64,000 nucleotides of DNA from Nocardioides sp. SR21 (lineage in GTDB: Bacteria > Actinomycetota > Actinomycetes > Propionibacteriales > Nocardioidaceae): positions 62,001-126,000 of the forward strand of contig NZ_JAKWJR010000013.1 of NCBI RefSeq assembly GCF_022761125.1. Direction: 5' to 3'. Positions within the stretch are counted from its first letter, which is position 1, and each line of letters starts with the position of its first letter. Under the pieces are notes generated by a model that did no database searches, was not told the origin of the DNA, and worked only from the letters and a program-made list of their open reading frames with translations. Positions 24,519-31,964 of the stretch are shown piece after piece. The translations under genes were made by a program, and so were the position numbers.

Positions 24519-25507
24519 GAGGCGCTCACCAGCTCGTCGAGGCGCACGCACCGCGCGCTCCGCCCGGGCGTCGTGTCGACGAGCGGCACGAGCCCGGACG
24601 TGCAGCGATCCACGACGTCGCGGCAGCGCGGCGCGAACCGGCAGCCCGGCAGCACTGCACCGGCCTCCGGCGGGCTTCCGGGGATGACCTCCAGCGTCCG
24701 CCGGCTCCAGTCGCCGATCGACGCGACCGCGAGCAGCGCCCGCGTGTACGGGTGCTGAGGGTCCGCCAGCACCTCGTCCGTCGGGCCGCTCTCGACGATC
24801 TCGCCGCCGTACATCACCAGGATCCGGTCGCACGTCTCCGCGACCACCGCCAGGTCGTGGGTGACCAGCAGCAGCGACAGGTGGTGGGTACGCCGCAGCC
24901 GCGACAGCAGCTGCAGGATCTCGGCCTGGATCACCACGTCGAGCGCCGTGGTCGCCTCGTCGGCGATCAGCAGCTCCGGCTCGAGCGCGACCGCGATCGC
25001 GATCAGCACGCGCTGCAGCATGCCGCCGGACAGCTCGTGCGGGTACTGGTGGTAGACGACCTCGGGCCGGTTCAGCCCGACCTCCTCGAACAGCTCGACG
25101 CTGCGCGCGTGCGCCTCCTTGCGCGACAGCCTGCGCTTCACCCGCAGCTGCTCGGCGAGCTGGTGCCCGACGGTCAGCGACGGGTTGAGGTACGACGCCG
25201 GGTCCTGGAACACCGCGGCCAGCCGGGTGCCGCGGATCTTGTCCCAACGGCGCCGGTTCGCGCGGGTCAGGTCGGTGTCGCCCAGCAGGATCGAGCCCTG
25301 TGCGAGCTCGACGCCGGGCGGCAGCAGCCCGAGCACGGACCGGCAGGTGAGGGTCTTGCCGGAGCCCGACTCCCCCACCAGGCCGACGGACTCGCCGCGG
25401 CCGATCTCGAAGCCGACACCCCTGACGGCGGTTCGCCGGTCCTGGCCGACGGTGATCGCCAGGTCGGAGACTCGCAGGGTGGGCTCAGGCTGCGGGGACG
25501 CGGGCAT
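24515..25507 (-). CDS. ABC transporter ATP-binding protein, DppD/OppD type
   Basis: The first ATPase of the importer, 330 residues. Walker A GESGSGKT, signature LSGGMLQR, Walker B LLIADEATTALDV and the HDLAVVAE switch are intact. The C-terminal PGCRFAPRCRDVVDRC cysteine cluster is the oligopeptide-transporter extension. I chose ATG 25507, which has AAGGAG seven bases upstream; a GTG two codons earlier lacks spacing. The gene overlaps the end of the permease gene by 23 bases and pairs with the second ATPase downstream. Confidence 0.93.
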   Translation of the reverse strand: MPASPQPEPTLRVSDLAITVGQDRRTAVRGVGFEIGRGESVGLVGESGSGKTLTCRSVLGLLPPGVELAQGSILLGDTDLTRANRRRWDKIRGTRLAAVFQDPASYLNPSLTVGHQLAEQLRVKRRLSRKEAHARSVELFEEVGLNRPEVVYHQYPHELSGGMLQRVLIAIAVALEPELLIADEATTALDVVIQAEILQLLSRLRRTHHLSLLLVTHDLAVVAETCDRILVMYGGEIVESGPTDEVLADPQHPYTRALLAVASIGDWSRRTLEVIPGSPPEAGAVLPGCRFAPRCRDVVDRCTSGLVPLVDTTPGRSARCVRLDELVSAS

Positions 25508-26417
25508 CGGCACGCTCCTTCTCGGGCTCGATGACGGTGGGGAGCGCCGTGATCGGGCCGGCGCTGGGACTGGTGAGCCGGCGACGCCAGCTGCGGCGTA
25601 CGCCGTCCGGCGTCGCGTCGCGCACCACGTCGGCGAGCAGGTTCAGGGAGCCGACGGTGAGCATGATCATCAGGCCGGGGAACAGCGGCGCCCACGGCTG
25701 CTGGGTCAGGTAGGCCAGGTCGCTGGCGAGCATCCCGCCCCAGGTCGGCGCGGGCGGCGTGACGCCGAGGCCGAGGAACGTCAGGGACGCCATCACCAGC
25801 AGCGCGGTGCCGAGCGCCTGCGCGGTGGTGACCGCGAGCGTCGGCAGCACCTTCGACCAGATGTGCTTGCGCAGGATCCACCACTGCGAGGCGCCCATCA
25901 GCTCGGCGGCCTCGACGTACTGCTGCTGGCGCAGCCCCATCGTCACCGCGCGGGTGACGCGGAAGTACAGCGGCGACATCAAGATGCCGATCGCGATCAT
26001 CGACTGGTGCAGCCCGTTGCCGAGGGTCCCGACCACCGCGATCGCGAAGACCGTGAAGGGAACGACCATCAGGGTGTCGGTCACGCGCAGGGAGAACCAC
26101 TCGAACTTCGGGCCGAGCCACACCGAGGCGAGGCCCGGCAGGATGCCGATCAGCATCGCGGTCAGCACCGCCTCCACGGCACCGAGCACGGAGATGCGGG
26201 TGCCGGCCATCAGCCGGCTGAGGACGTCGCGACCGAGGTAGTCGGTGCCCAGCCAGTGCTCGGCGCTCGGGTTCTGCAGCATGTTGGCCGGGTCCTGCGC
26301 CAGCGGGTCGTGCGGGGCGAGCATGCTCCCGAAGAAGACCAGGAACAGGATGCCGGCGAGGACGATCATCGAGGCCTTGCCGGCGGGGTCGCGCCAGGCC
26401 AGGCGGAGGGTGTTCAC
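25485..26417 (-). CDS. ABC transporter permease, DppC type
   Basis: A 310-residue inner-membrane permease with about six membrane segments. It has the N-terminal DppC/OppC signature HWLGTDYLGRDVLSRLMAGTR and the cytoplasmic EAA-like loop QYVEAAELMGASQWWILRKH that docks onto the ATPases. The GTG start overlaps the stop of the DppB-type gene as GTGA. The C-terminal tail of about 40 residues is hydrophilic and not typical, but the frame is open to the stop at 25485. Confidence 0.93.
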   Translation of the reverse strand: MNTLRLAWRDPAGKASMIVLAGILFLVFFGSMLAPHDPLAQDPANMLQNPSAEHWLGTDYLGRDVLSRLMAGTRISVLGAVEAVLTAMLIGILPGLASVWLGPKFEWFSLRVTDTLMVVPFTVFAIAVVGTLGNGLHQSMIAIGILMSPLYFRVTRAVTMGLRQQQYVEAAELMGASQWWILRKHIWSKVLPTLAVTTAQALGTALLVMASLTFLGLGVTPPAPTWGGMLASDLAYLTQQPWAPLFPGLMIMLTVGSLNLLADVVRDATPDGVRRSWRRRLTSPSAGPITALPTVIEPEKERADARVPAA

Positions 26418-27445
26418 GAGGTGCCTCCCTGCGGGTTCCGCGGTCGGCGGGCGACCGGATTGAGGGCGGTCTGGATGACGTTCACGACCGTGCTGGCGAT
26501 CAGCACGACGATGACCGTGACCAGGAGGGTGCCGAGGATGACGGGTACGTCGCCCTGCTCGGCGGACTGCAGCGCGAGCTGGGCGATGCCCGGGAGGTTG
26601 AACAGCTTCTCCGCGATGACCGCGCCGCCGATGATCGTCGGCACCGCGAGACCGAGGACGGCCAGCGCCGGGCCGGACGCATTGCGGAGCACGTGCCCGA
26701 ACAGCACCCGGCGGCGCGAGAAGCCGCGCATCTCGGCGCCGGTGGCGTAGTTCTCCCGGAGCGCGCCCACCAGCGAGGTGCGCAGCTGGCGGGCCAGGCC
26801 GCCCGCGGCGTCCACGCTGAGCGCCAGCGCCGGGAGGATCGCGAAGCGGAGCCATTCCACCGGGCTCTGCGAGATCGGCACGTAGCCGCCCGACGGCAGC
26901 CACTCGAGCTGGACCGAGAACAGCACGATCAGCCCGATGCCGATCACGAACGGCGGCATCGTCGCCACGATCGAGCAGAGCAGCGTGACCGTGCGGTCGA
27001 CCACGCCGCCGTTGCTGAGGGCGGCGGCGACGCCGCCGGTGACGCCGAAGACCACCGCGAGCAGCAGCGCCAGCCCGGCGATCGACAGGTCCACGGGCAG
27101 CGCCGCCCGGATGCTGTCGGTGACCGGCACGGTCGTGAACCAGGAGACCCCGAGGTCCCCCTGGAGCGCGTTGCCGAGCCAGTTCAGGTACTGCTGCCAC
27201 AACGGCAGGTCGAGCCCGAACTGGTGGTTCATCCGGGCGATGTCCTCCGGCGTGGCGGTCTCCCCGAGCACGGCGGCTGCCGGGTTGGCACCCGACAGCG
27301 CGCCGAGCCCGAAGGTGAGGACCGTCGCGAACAGGAACACCGTGACGGCGATCAGAGCCACCCGGCCGAACGCGGCGGCGTACCCACGCAGGCGCCGGAT
27401 GCGTTCGGTCGGCCAGGACGTACCTGCTGCGACGGTCGCACTCAC
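26414..27445 (-). CDS. ABC transporter permease, DppB type
   Basis: A 343-residue permease with about six membrane segments, the partner of the DppC-type protein. The family N-terminal region includes a segment ending in LFATVLTFGLGAL and then MNHQFGLDLPLWQQYLNWL. The EAA loop is LRENYATGAEMRGFSRRRVL. The GTG start at 27445 overlaps the stop of the binding-protein gene as GTGA; a longer reading frame begins in that gene's 3' end and is not needed. It is the second gene of the importer operon. Confidence 0.92.
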   Translation of the reverse strand: MSATVAAGTSWPTERIRRLRGYAAAFGRVALIAVTVFLFATVLTFGLGALSGANPAAAVLGETATPEDIARMNHQFGLDLPLWQQYLNWLGNALQGDLGVSWFTTVPVTDSIRAALPVDLSIAGLALLLAVVFGVTGGVAAALSNGGVVDRTVTLLCSIVATMPPFVIGIGLIVLFSVQLEWLPSGGYVPISQSPVEWLRFAILPALALSVDAAGGLARQLRTSLVGALRENYATGAEMRGFSRRRVLFGHVLRNASGPALAVLGLAVPTIIGGAVIAEKLFNLPGIAQLALQSAEQGDVPVILGTLLVTVIVVLIASTVVNVIQTALNPVARRPRNPQGGTS

Positions 27446-29007
27446 TTGACCGTGACTCCGTTCCACTCGACGAGCGCCAGGCCGTCCGGGACCTCCGAGA
27501 CGCCCGGGGCGCGGGCGATGACGCGCGGCACCGTGTAGAGGAAGGTGTTCGGCATCGTGGTGACCGCGAGCTTGGTGGCCTCCTGGAGGAGCGCCGGGTA
27601 CGACGGGTCGTCGGTCGGCGTCTTGATCACCTTGTCGAGCGCGGCGAACACGTCGGGGTTCTGCTCCCGCGACGGGTTCATCAGGCCGGTCTCGCTGAAC
27701 AGCACCTGGAAGGCCTGCACGGGCGACTCACGACCGGCGAAGCCGTCGACGGCCAGCGCCTTCTCGTGGTTGATGTAGACCTGCTGGGTGAACTGCGCCA
27801 CCGGGATGGTCTCGATCTCGGCCCTGAAGCCGACCGCCTCGAGCTGCGCCTGCAGCAGCTCCGGGACACCCTCCGGGTTCGCGGTGCTGATCGTGACCGG
27901 GATCGGGTCGGTGTAGCCGGCGTCCTTCAGGATCTGCTTCGCCTTCTCGGGATCGTAGGCGTAGACGTCCTCGAGCTCCGCGTTGTAGCCGACGTGGCCC
28001 GGCGGGAACGGCTGGTAGTTCACCTCGCCGATCCCGAACTGACCGGCGTCCACGAGCTGCTGGCGGTCGACGGCGAAGTGCAGCGCCTCGACGACCTTCG
28101 GATCGGTGAACGGCTCCTTGCCCGAGTGCACGTCGAGCGTGGCGACGTACAGCGACGGGATGACCTGGACCTCGAGGCCGGCGGCCTCGGCGGCCTCGAC
28201 CTGGCTGCCCGGGAGCAGACCCACGTTGTACTGGCCCGACTGGATCGAGGCGACGACGGTCGCAGCATCCGCGGCCGGGTACAGCTCGAAGTTGCCGACC
28301 TCGATCTCGTCGGCCTTGAAGTAGCTGGGGTTGCGGGTCAGCTTCGCGCTCGCGTTCTGCGTGTAGCTGTCGAGGACGAACGGGCCCGAGCCGGCCGGCT
28401 TGGTGGCGAGCGACTCCACGTCGGACTCGACGACCGCCGGGTTCACGATCATGCCGGTCTTGCCCGCGAGCAGGTTCGGGTACTGGTAGTTCGGTCCGGC
28501 CAGGACGAGCGTGAACGTCAGGTCGTCGACGACCTTCACGTCCTTCAGGTCCGCGAGCTGCGGGGCGACCAGCGAGTTCTCGGCGTCGCGGCCGCGCTCG
28601 AGGCTCGACTTCACGGCGGTGGCGTCGAGCGGCGTGCCGTCGCTGAACTCCAGACCGTCCTGGAGCTTGAAGGTGACCTCGGTGCCCTTGTCGTTGTACT
28701 CCCACGACTCGGCGATGTTCGGGATCGCGTTGGCGTTGTTGTCGAGGTGCGTGAGCGACGAGTACGTCAGCGCCAGCATCTGGACGTCGGAGCCGGCCGA
28801 CGAGGTGACCGGGTCCCAGGTGGTCGGCAGCTGCCAGGCCCACTTGATCGTCCCGGTGCCGCCCGCGGCGCTCGACCCGGAGTCGCCGCTCGCGGTACCG
28901 CCGCAGGCGGACAGGGTGAGCGCGGCGGCGAGGCCGAGGCTGACGGCGAGCACGGACCGTCGGGTCCGCGTGGAGCGGCGGCGGAAGCCGCCGGGGGAAC
29001 TGGTCAT
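27442..29007 (-). CDS. ABC transporter substrate-binding lipoprotein, family 5
   Basis: A 521-residue extracytoplasmic solute-binding protein of family 5 (peptide/nickel/opine type). The signal peptide has a twin-arginine-like RRRSTRTRRSVLAV start and a lipobox LTLSAC (Cys near residue 32), followed by a Gly/Ser linker. Family phrases are ESWEYNDKGTEVTFKLQDGL, FSDGTPLDATAVKSSLER and VVEALHFAVDRQQLVDA. It leads the operon importer plus two flavin monooxygenases, and is divergent from the CoA-transferase gene across a 194-base AT-richer promoter region. The ligand is unknown; an organosulfur compound is my inference from the neighbours. Confidence 0.93.
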   Translation of the reverse strand: MTSSPGGFRRRSTRTRRSVLAVSLGLAAALTLSACGGTASGDSGSSAAGGTGTIKWAWQLPTTWDPVTSSAGSDVQMLALTYSSLTHLDNNANAIPNIAESWEYNDKGTEVTFKLQDGLEFSDGTPLDATAVKSSLERGRDAENSLVAPQLADLKDVKVVDDLTFTLVLAGPNYQYPNLLAGKTGMIVNPAVVESDVESLATKPAGSGPFVLDSYTQNASAKLTRNPSYFKADEIEVGNFELYPAADAATVVASIQSGQYNVGLLPGSQVEAAEAAGLEVQVIPSLYVATLDVHSGKEPFTDPKVVEALHFAVDRQQLVDAGQFGIGEVNYQPFPPGHVGYNAELEDVYAYDPEKAKQILKDAGYTDPIPVTISTANPEGVPELLQAQLEAVGFRAEIETIPVAQFTQQVYINHEKALAVDGFAGRESPVQAFQVLFSETGLMNPSREQNPDVFAALDKVIKTPTDDPSYPALLQEATKLAVTTMPNTFLYTVPRVIARAPGVSEVPDGLALVEWNGVTVK

Positions 29008-29059
29008 CTGCGGGATTGCCTCTCGGGTGGTCCATCTCGGGGAACTACTTGAGTAAGAC

Positions 29060-29088
29060 ACCATAGTTACGTGGTTTAGTAGACTTAA
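29060..29088 (-). promoter_or_regulatory. candidate promoter of the importer/monooxygenase operon
   Basis: On the minus strand TTAAGT (29083-29088) and TATGGT (29060-29065) are separated by exactly 17 bases, giving an initiation point near 29053 and a leader of about 46 bases before the binding-protein ATG. The segment 29041-29092 is visibly AT-rich compared with the rest of the window. The plus-strand promoter for the CoA-transferase operon must lie in the same gap; TAGACT at 29080 is one weak candidate. Confidence 0.5.
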
Positions 29089-29201
29089 GCAGAGCGTCCA
29101 AGGGGTGGTCAAACATCTCGGACGTGTCGTGCTGAGACATCGACCACTCCCCCGAACGTCCCCCTGAAATCACCCAGAACCCAAGCCCTGAAAGGGGTTT
29201 C

Positions 29202-30362
29202 ATGACTGTCGCACGCCCACTCGACGGTGTCCGGGTCGTCGAGTTCGGCCACGTCGCCGCGGGTCCGTTCGCGGCCCTGGTGCTCGCCGATCTCGGCGCC
29301 GACGTGGTCAAGATCGAGAGCCCGACGGGCGACCAGATGCGCGCGTGGCCCCCGATCGCGGAGGCCGACGGCGAGCGGTTCAGCCACAACTTCGCGGCCG
29401 TGAACCGCAACAAGCGCAGCGTGGTCGCCGACCTCAAGGACCCCGACGACCTCGCCCGGGTGCGCGAGCTGTGCCTGGCCGCCGACGTGCTCGTCGAGAA
29501 CTACCGGCCAGGTGTCCTGGCCCGGCTCGGCCTCGGCTACGACGCGCTCGCCGCCGAGCACCGCGGACTCGTCTACGCGTCGGTCTCGGGCTTCGGCCAG
29601 ACCGGGGCGTACGCCGGGCTCGGTGCGTACGACGTCGTGATCCAGGCGATGAGCGGGCTGATGAGCGTCACCGGCACCGAGGACGGCGACCTGGCCAAGG
29701 CCGGCGTACCGGTCGCGGACTTCACGAGCGGGCTGTACGCCGCCCTCGGCGTCCTGGCCTGGCTCCCCCAGGTCCGTGGCAGCGGCCGCTCGGTGCACCT
29801 CGACGTCCCGATGCTCGACTGCCTGCTGGCGACGTCGGCGCTGCAGACCAGCGAGTACTGGGGATCCGGCGTCGAGCCGGGACCGCTCGGGACCCGCCAC
29901 CCGCGCAACGCGCCGTACCAGGTGTTCGCGGCGCGAGACGCGTCGTTCGTGCTCGCGGCCGGCAACGACCGGCTCTGGCGGGCCGTGTGCGACGTCGTCG
30001 ACTGGCCCGAGCTCGCCGAGGACCCGCGGTTCGTGACGCAGGGCGTGCGGGTCACGCACCAGCTCGAGCTCGAGAAGCTGCTCAACGAGGCGTTCGGCGA
30101 GCGGGACGCAGCCGAGTGGGTGACGCTGCTGCGCGCCGCCGGCGTCCCGTCCGGGCCGGTCAACCGGTTCGGCGAAATCCTCGCCGACCCCGCGGTGCAC
30201 GAGAGCGGGCTGGTGCGGCCGTACGACGTCCCGGTCGCCGGACCGTCGTGGACCACGGTGTTCCCCGTGCGCGCGACCGGCACCGAGCCGCGGCTCGACC
30301 GGTCGGCACCGCGACTGGGCGAGCAGACCGACGAGGTCCTGGCCGAGTGGGCCGCCCGGTGA
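29202..30362 (+). CDS. CaiB/BaiF (class III) CoA-transferase
   Basis: A 386-residue class III CoA-transferase, which moves CoA between an acyl-CoA donor and an organic acid. Landmarks are the N-terminal LDGVRVVEFGHVAAGPFA, ADVVKIESPTGDQMR, NRNKRSVVADLKD and VLVENYRPGV. The expected catalytic aspartate is near residue 173 in PVADFTSG. Family members include carnitine, formyl and sulfinopropionate CoA-transferases, so activating a sulfur-containing acid is possible. A ribosome site (AAAGGGG) lies four bases before the ATG. It leads a five-gene operon and its stop overlaps the next start as GTGA. Confidence 0.93.
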   Translation: MTVARPLDGVRVVEFGHVAAGPFAALVLADLGADVVKIESPTGDQMRAWPPIAEADGERFSHNFAAVNRNKRSVVADLKDPDDLARVRELCLAADVLVENYRPGVLARLGLGYDALAAEHRGLVYASVSGFGQTGAYAGLGAYDVVIQAMSGLMSVTGTEDGDLAKAGVPVADFTSGLYAALGVLAWLPQVRGSGRSVHLDVPMLDCLLATSALQTSEYWGSGVEPGPLGTRHPRNAPYQVFAARDASFVLAAGNDRLWRAVCDVVDWPELAEDPRFVTQGVRVTHQLELEKLLNEAFGERDAAEWVTLLRAAGVPSGPVNRFGEILADPAVHESGLVRPYDVPVAGPSWTTVFPVRATGTEPRLDRSAPRLGEQTDEVLAEWAAR

Positions 30363-31036
30363 GCATCGCCCGGCTGGTCCTGAACCGGCCCGAGCGGGCC
30401 AACGCCCTCGACGCGGCGACGGTCGAGCGCCTGCACCGCGAGACGTCTGCGGCAGCCCAGGTCGTCGTCATCGAGGCCCGCGGGCCGGTCTTCTGCGGCG
30501 GGTTCGACCTCGGGTCGCTCGACGAGGCGACCGATGCCGACCTGCTGCTGCGGCTGGTCCGCATCCAGCTGCTGCTCGAGCGGTTCGCCGCGAGCCCGGC
30601 GGTCACCGTGGCGATCGTCCAGGGGGCCGCGGTCGGCGCCGGCGCGGACCTCGCGCTCGCTGCCGACGTGCGTCTCGGCCTGCCGGACGCCTCGCTTCGC
30701 TTCCCGGGCGCGGGCTTCGGCGCGGTGCTCGGCACCGCACGGCTCGCGGCGCTCACGTCGCCGCCGTACGCCACCGAGGCCGCCGCGACCGGACGCCGGA
30801 TCTCGGCAGCCGAGGCGTTCGACCACGGACTGCTGCGGCCGGTCGCCACGCTCGACGACGCCGAGGCGGAGGTCGCACGGCTCGCCGCGCGCCCGCTCCC
30901 CACCGGCACCGTCGCCCGGCTGCGGGCCGCCGCTGCCACGACCGCCGCCGACCCGCTCGGGCACCTCGTCCGCTCCCTGGCCGACCGGCCCGGGCTCCGT
31001 GACCGCATCCAGACCTACCAGACAGGAGCACGATGA
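30359..31036 (+). CDS. enoyl-CoA hydratase/isomerase (crotonase)-fold protein, atypical
   Basis: A 225-residue crotonase-fold protein, shorter than the usual 255-260. The CoA oxyanion-hole segments are visible (GPVFCGGFDL and VGAGADLALAADVRL). Aligned by eye with enoyl-CoA hydratase, the first catalytic glutamate position reads FPGAGFG (Gly instead of Glu), while the second is kept in YATEAAATGRRIS. It is therefore more likely an isomerase, hydrolase or lyase on a CoA thioester than a plain hydratase. The GTG start overlaps the CoA-transferase stop, and its stop overlaps the dioxygenase start (ATGA). Confidence 0.85.
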   Translation: MSIARLVLNRPERANALDAATVERLHRETSAAAQVVVIEARGPVFCGGFDLGSLDEATDADLLLRLVRIQLLLERFAASPAVTVAIVQGAAVGAGADLALAADVRLGLPDASLRFPGAGFGAVLGTARLAALTSPPYATEAAATGRRISAAEAFDHGLLRPVATLDDAEAEVARLAARPLPTGTVARLRAAAATTAADPLGHLVRSLADRPGLRDRIQTYQTGAR

Positions 31037-31620
31037 CCACCACCCTCCACGATCCCCAGCTCGCGACGCTGATCGACGAGATCGGCGCGCTCGTCGCCGC
31101 GCACGACGACGAGCAGGTGCTGACCGAGCTGGTCGCCGAGCGGCTGCGTGCCGCGCTCGCGACCGGGATCGACCTGCCCGAGCCGCTGACCCGGCCGGAC
31201 ACCGAGCGCTACGTGATGTACCCGCTGCACGTCGACCCCGACGGCCGGTTCTCGATCGCCTCGGCGGTGTGGAACGTCGGCCAGGGCACGCCCGTGCACG
31301 GCCACGAGACGTGGGGCGTGGTCGGCATCCACTCGGGTGTCGAGCACGAGATCAGCTTCGACAAGCCCGAGCGCGAGGGGCTGCCCCTCACCCAGAACGG
31401 TGAGGAGGAGTGGGGCGTCGGCCAGGTCACGGTCTGCTGCACCACCGACGACGACGTGCACCAGGTCTTCTGCGGCGGGGACGAGCCGTGTGTGGGCATC
31501 CACGTGTACGGCGCCGACATCGGCACCCTCCCCCGCCGCTCGTACCAGCCCGAGACCGGCGAGGTCTCGTGGTTCACCTCTCGATGGACCCAGCCGAACC
31601 GAACGGAGCCCACCCGATGA
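31033..31620 (+). CDS. cysteine dioxygenase-family (thiol dioxygenase-like) cupin protein
   Basis: A 195-residue cupin of the cysteine/3-mercaptopropionate dioxygenase family, non-heme iron enzymes that oxidise thiols to sulfinates. The iron ligands are visible: His89 and His91 in PVHGHETWGVVG, and His143 in DDVHQVF. The family's second-sphere Ser-His-Tyr triad appears as Gly155-His157-Tyr159 in VGIHVYG, so the serine is missing. No fused domain is present. It overlaps its neighbours on both sides by four bases. Together with a CoA-transferase this suggests thiol to sulfinate to sulfinyl-CoA chemistry. Confidence 0.85.
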   Translation: MTTTLHDPQLATLIDEIGALVAAHDDEQVLTELVAERLRAALATGIDLPEPLTRPDTERYVMYPLHVDPDGRFSIASAVWNVGQGTPVHGHETWGVVGIHSGVEHEISFDKPEREGLPLTQNGEEEWGVGQVTVCCTTDDDVHQVFCGGDEPCVGIHVYGADIGTLPRRSYQPETGEVSWFTSRWTQPNRTEPTR

Positions 31621-31949
31621 CCGCCAGGAACGACCGCTCGTACGCACCCGCCCTGCGCCGCGCCGCCCCGACCGAGGCCGCGGGCTACGCCGCGCTCGCG
31701 GAGGCGGCGTTCAAGAACGAGGACGGCCTGATCCCGCTCAAGTACCGCGAGCTGATCGCGGTCGCGGTCGCGCTCACGACGCAGTGCGAGATGTGCCTCG
31801 AGAGCCACGTCGCGGCCGCGGCCGACGCCGGCGCCACCCAGGAGGAGATCGCGGAGGTCACGTTCGTCACCGCCGCGATCCGCGCCGGCGGCGCGTTCAC
31901 GCACGGCCTCAAGGCGCTGCGGATCCTCGACCACCACCAGACCCACTGA
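31617..31949 (+). CDS. AhpD/carboxymuconolactone decarboxylase-like protein
   Basis: A 110-residue protein of the AhpD-like family. The redox motif C-x-x-C-x-x-x-H is complete (QCEMCLESH), preceded by LIPLKYRELIAVAVAL and followed by TQEEIAEVTFVTAAIRAGG. Such proteins usually act as thiol-disulfide reductants or peroxidases and form ring-shaped oligomers. The ATG overlaps the dioxygenase stop (ATGA) and the next gene follows 15 bases later. In this operon it may handle peroxide or disulfide by-products of the monooxygenases, which is inference. Confidence 0.9.
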   Translation: MTARNDRSYAPALRRAAPTEAAGYAALAEAAFKNEDGLIPLKYRELIAVAVALTTQCEMCLESHVAAAADAGATQEEIAEVTFVTAAIRAGGAFTHGLKALRILDHHQTH

Positions 31950-31964
31950 CAGCAGGAGACAGAC

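Noticed and set aside
23493..29007. Plain dipeptide or nickel uptake operon
   Set aside because: The ABC family alone would suggest it, but translational coupling to two flavin monooxygenases and divergence from a CoA/thiol-oxidation operon make a catabolic substrate more likely.
29045..29140. A 31-codon minus-strand frame (MSQHDTSEMFDHPLDALL...) with a good GGGGGAG site upstream of the binding-protein gene
   Set aside because: It runs over the best promoter for that operon, its second half has AT-rich codons including a TTA, and no cysteine or repeated codon suggests an attenuating leader peptide.
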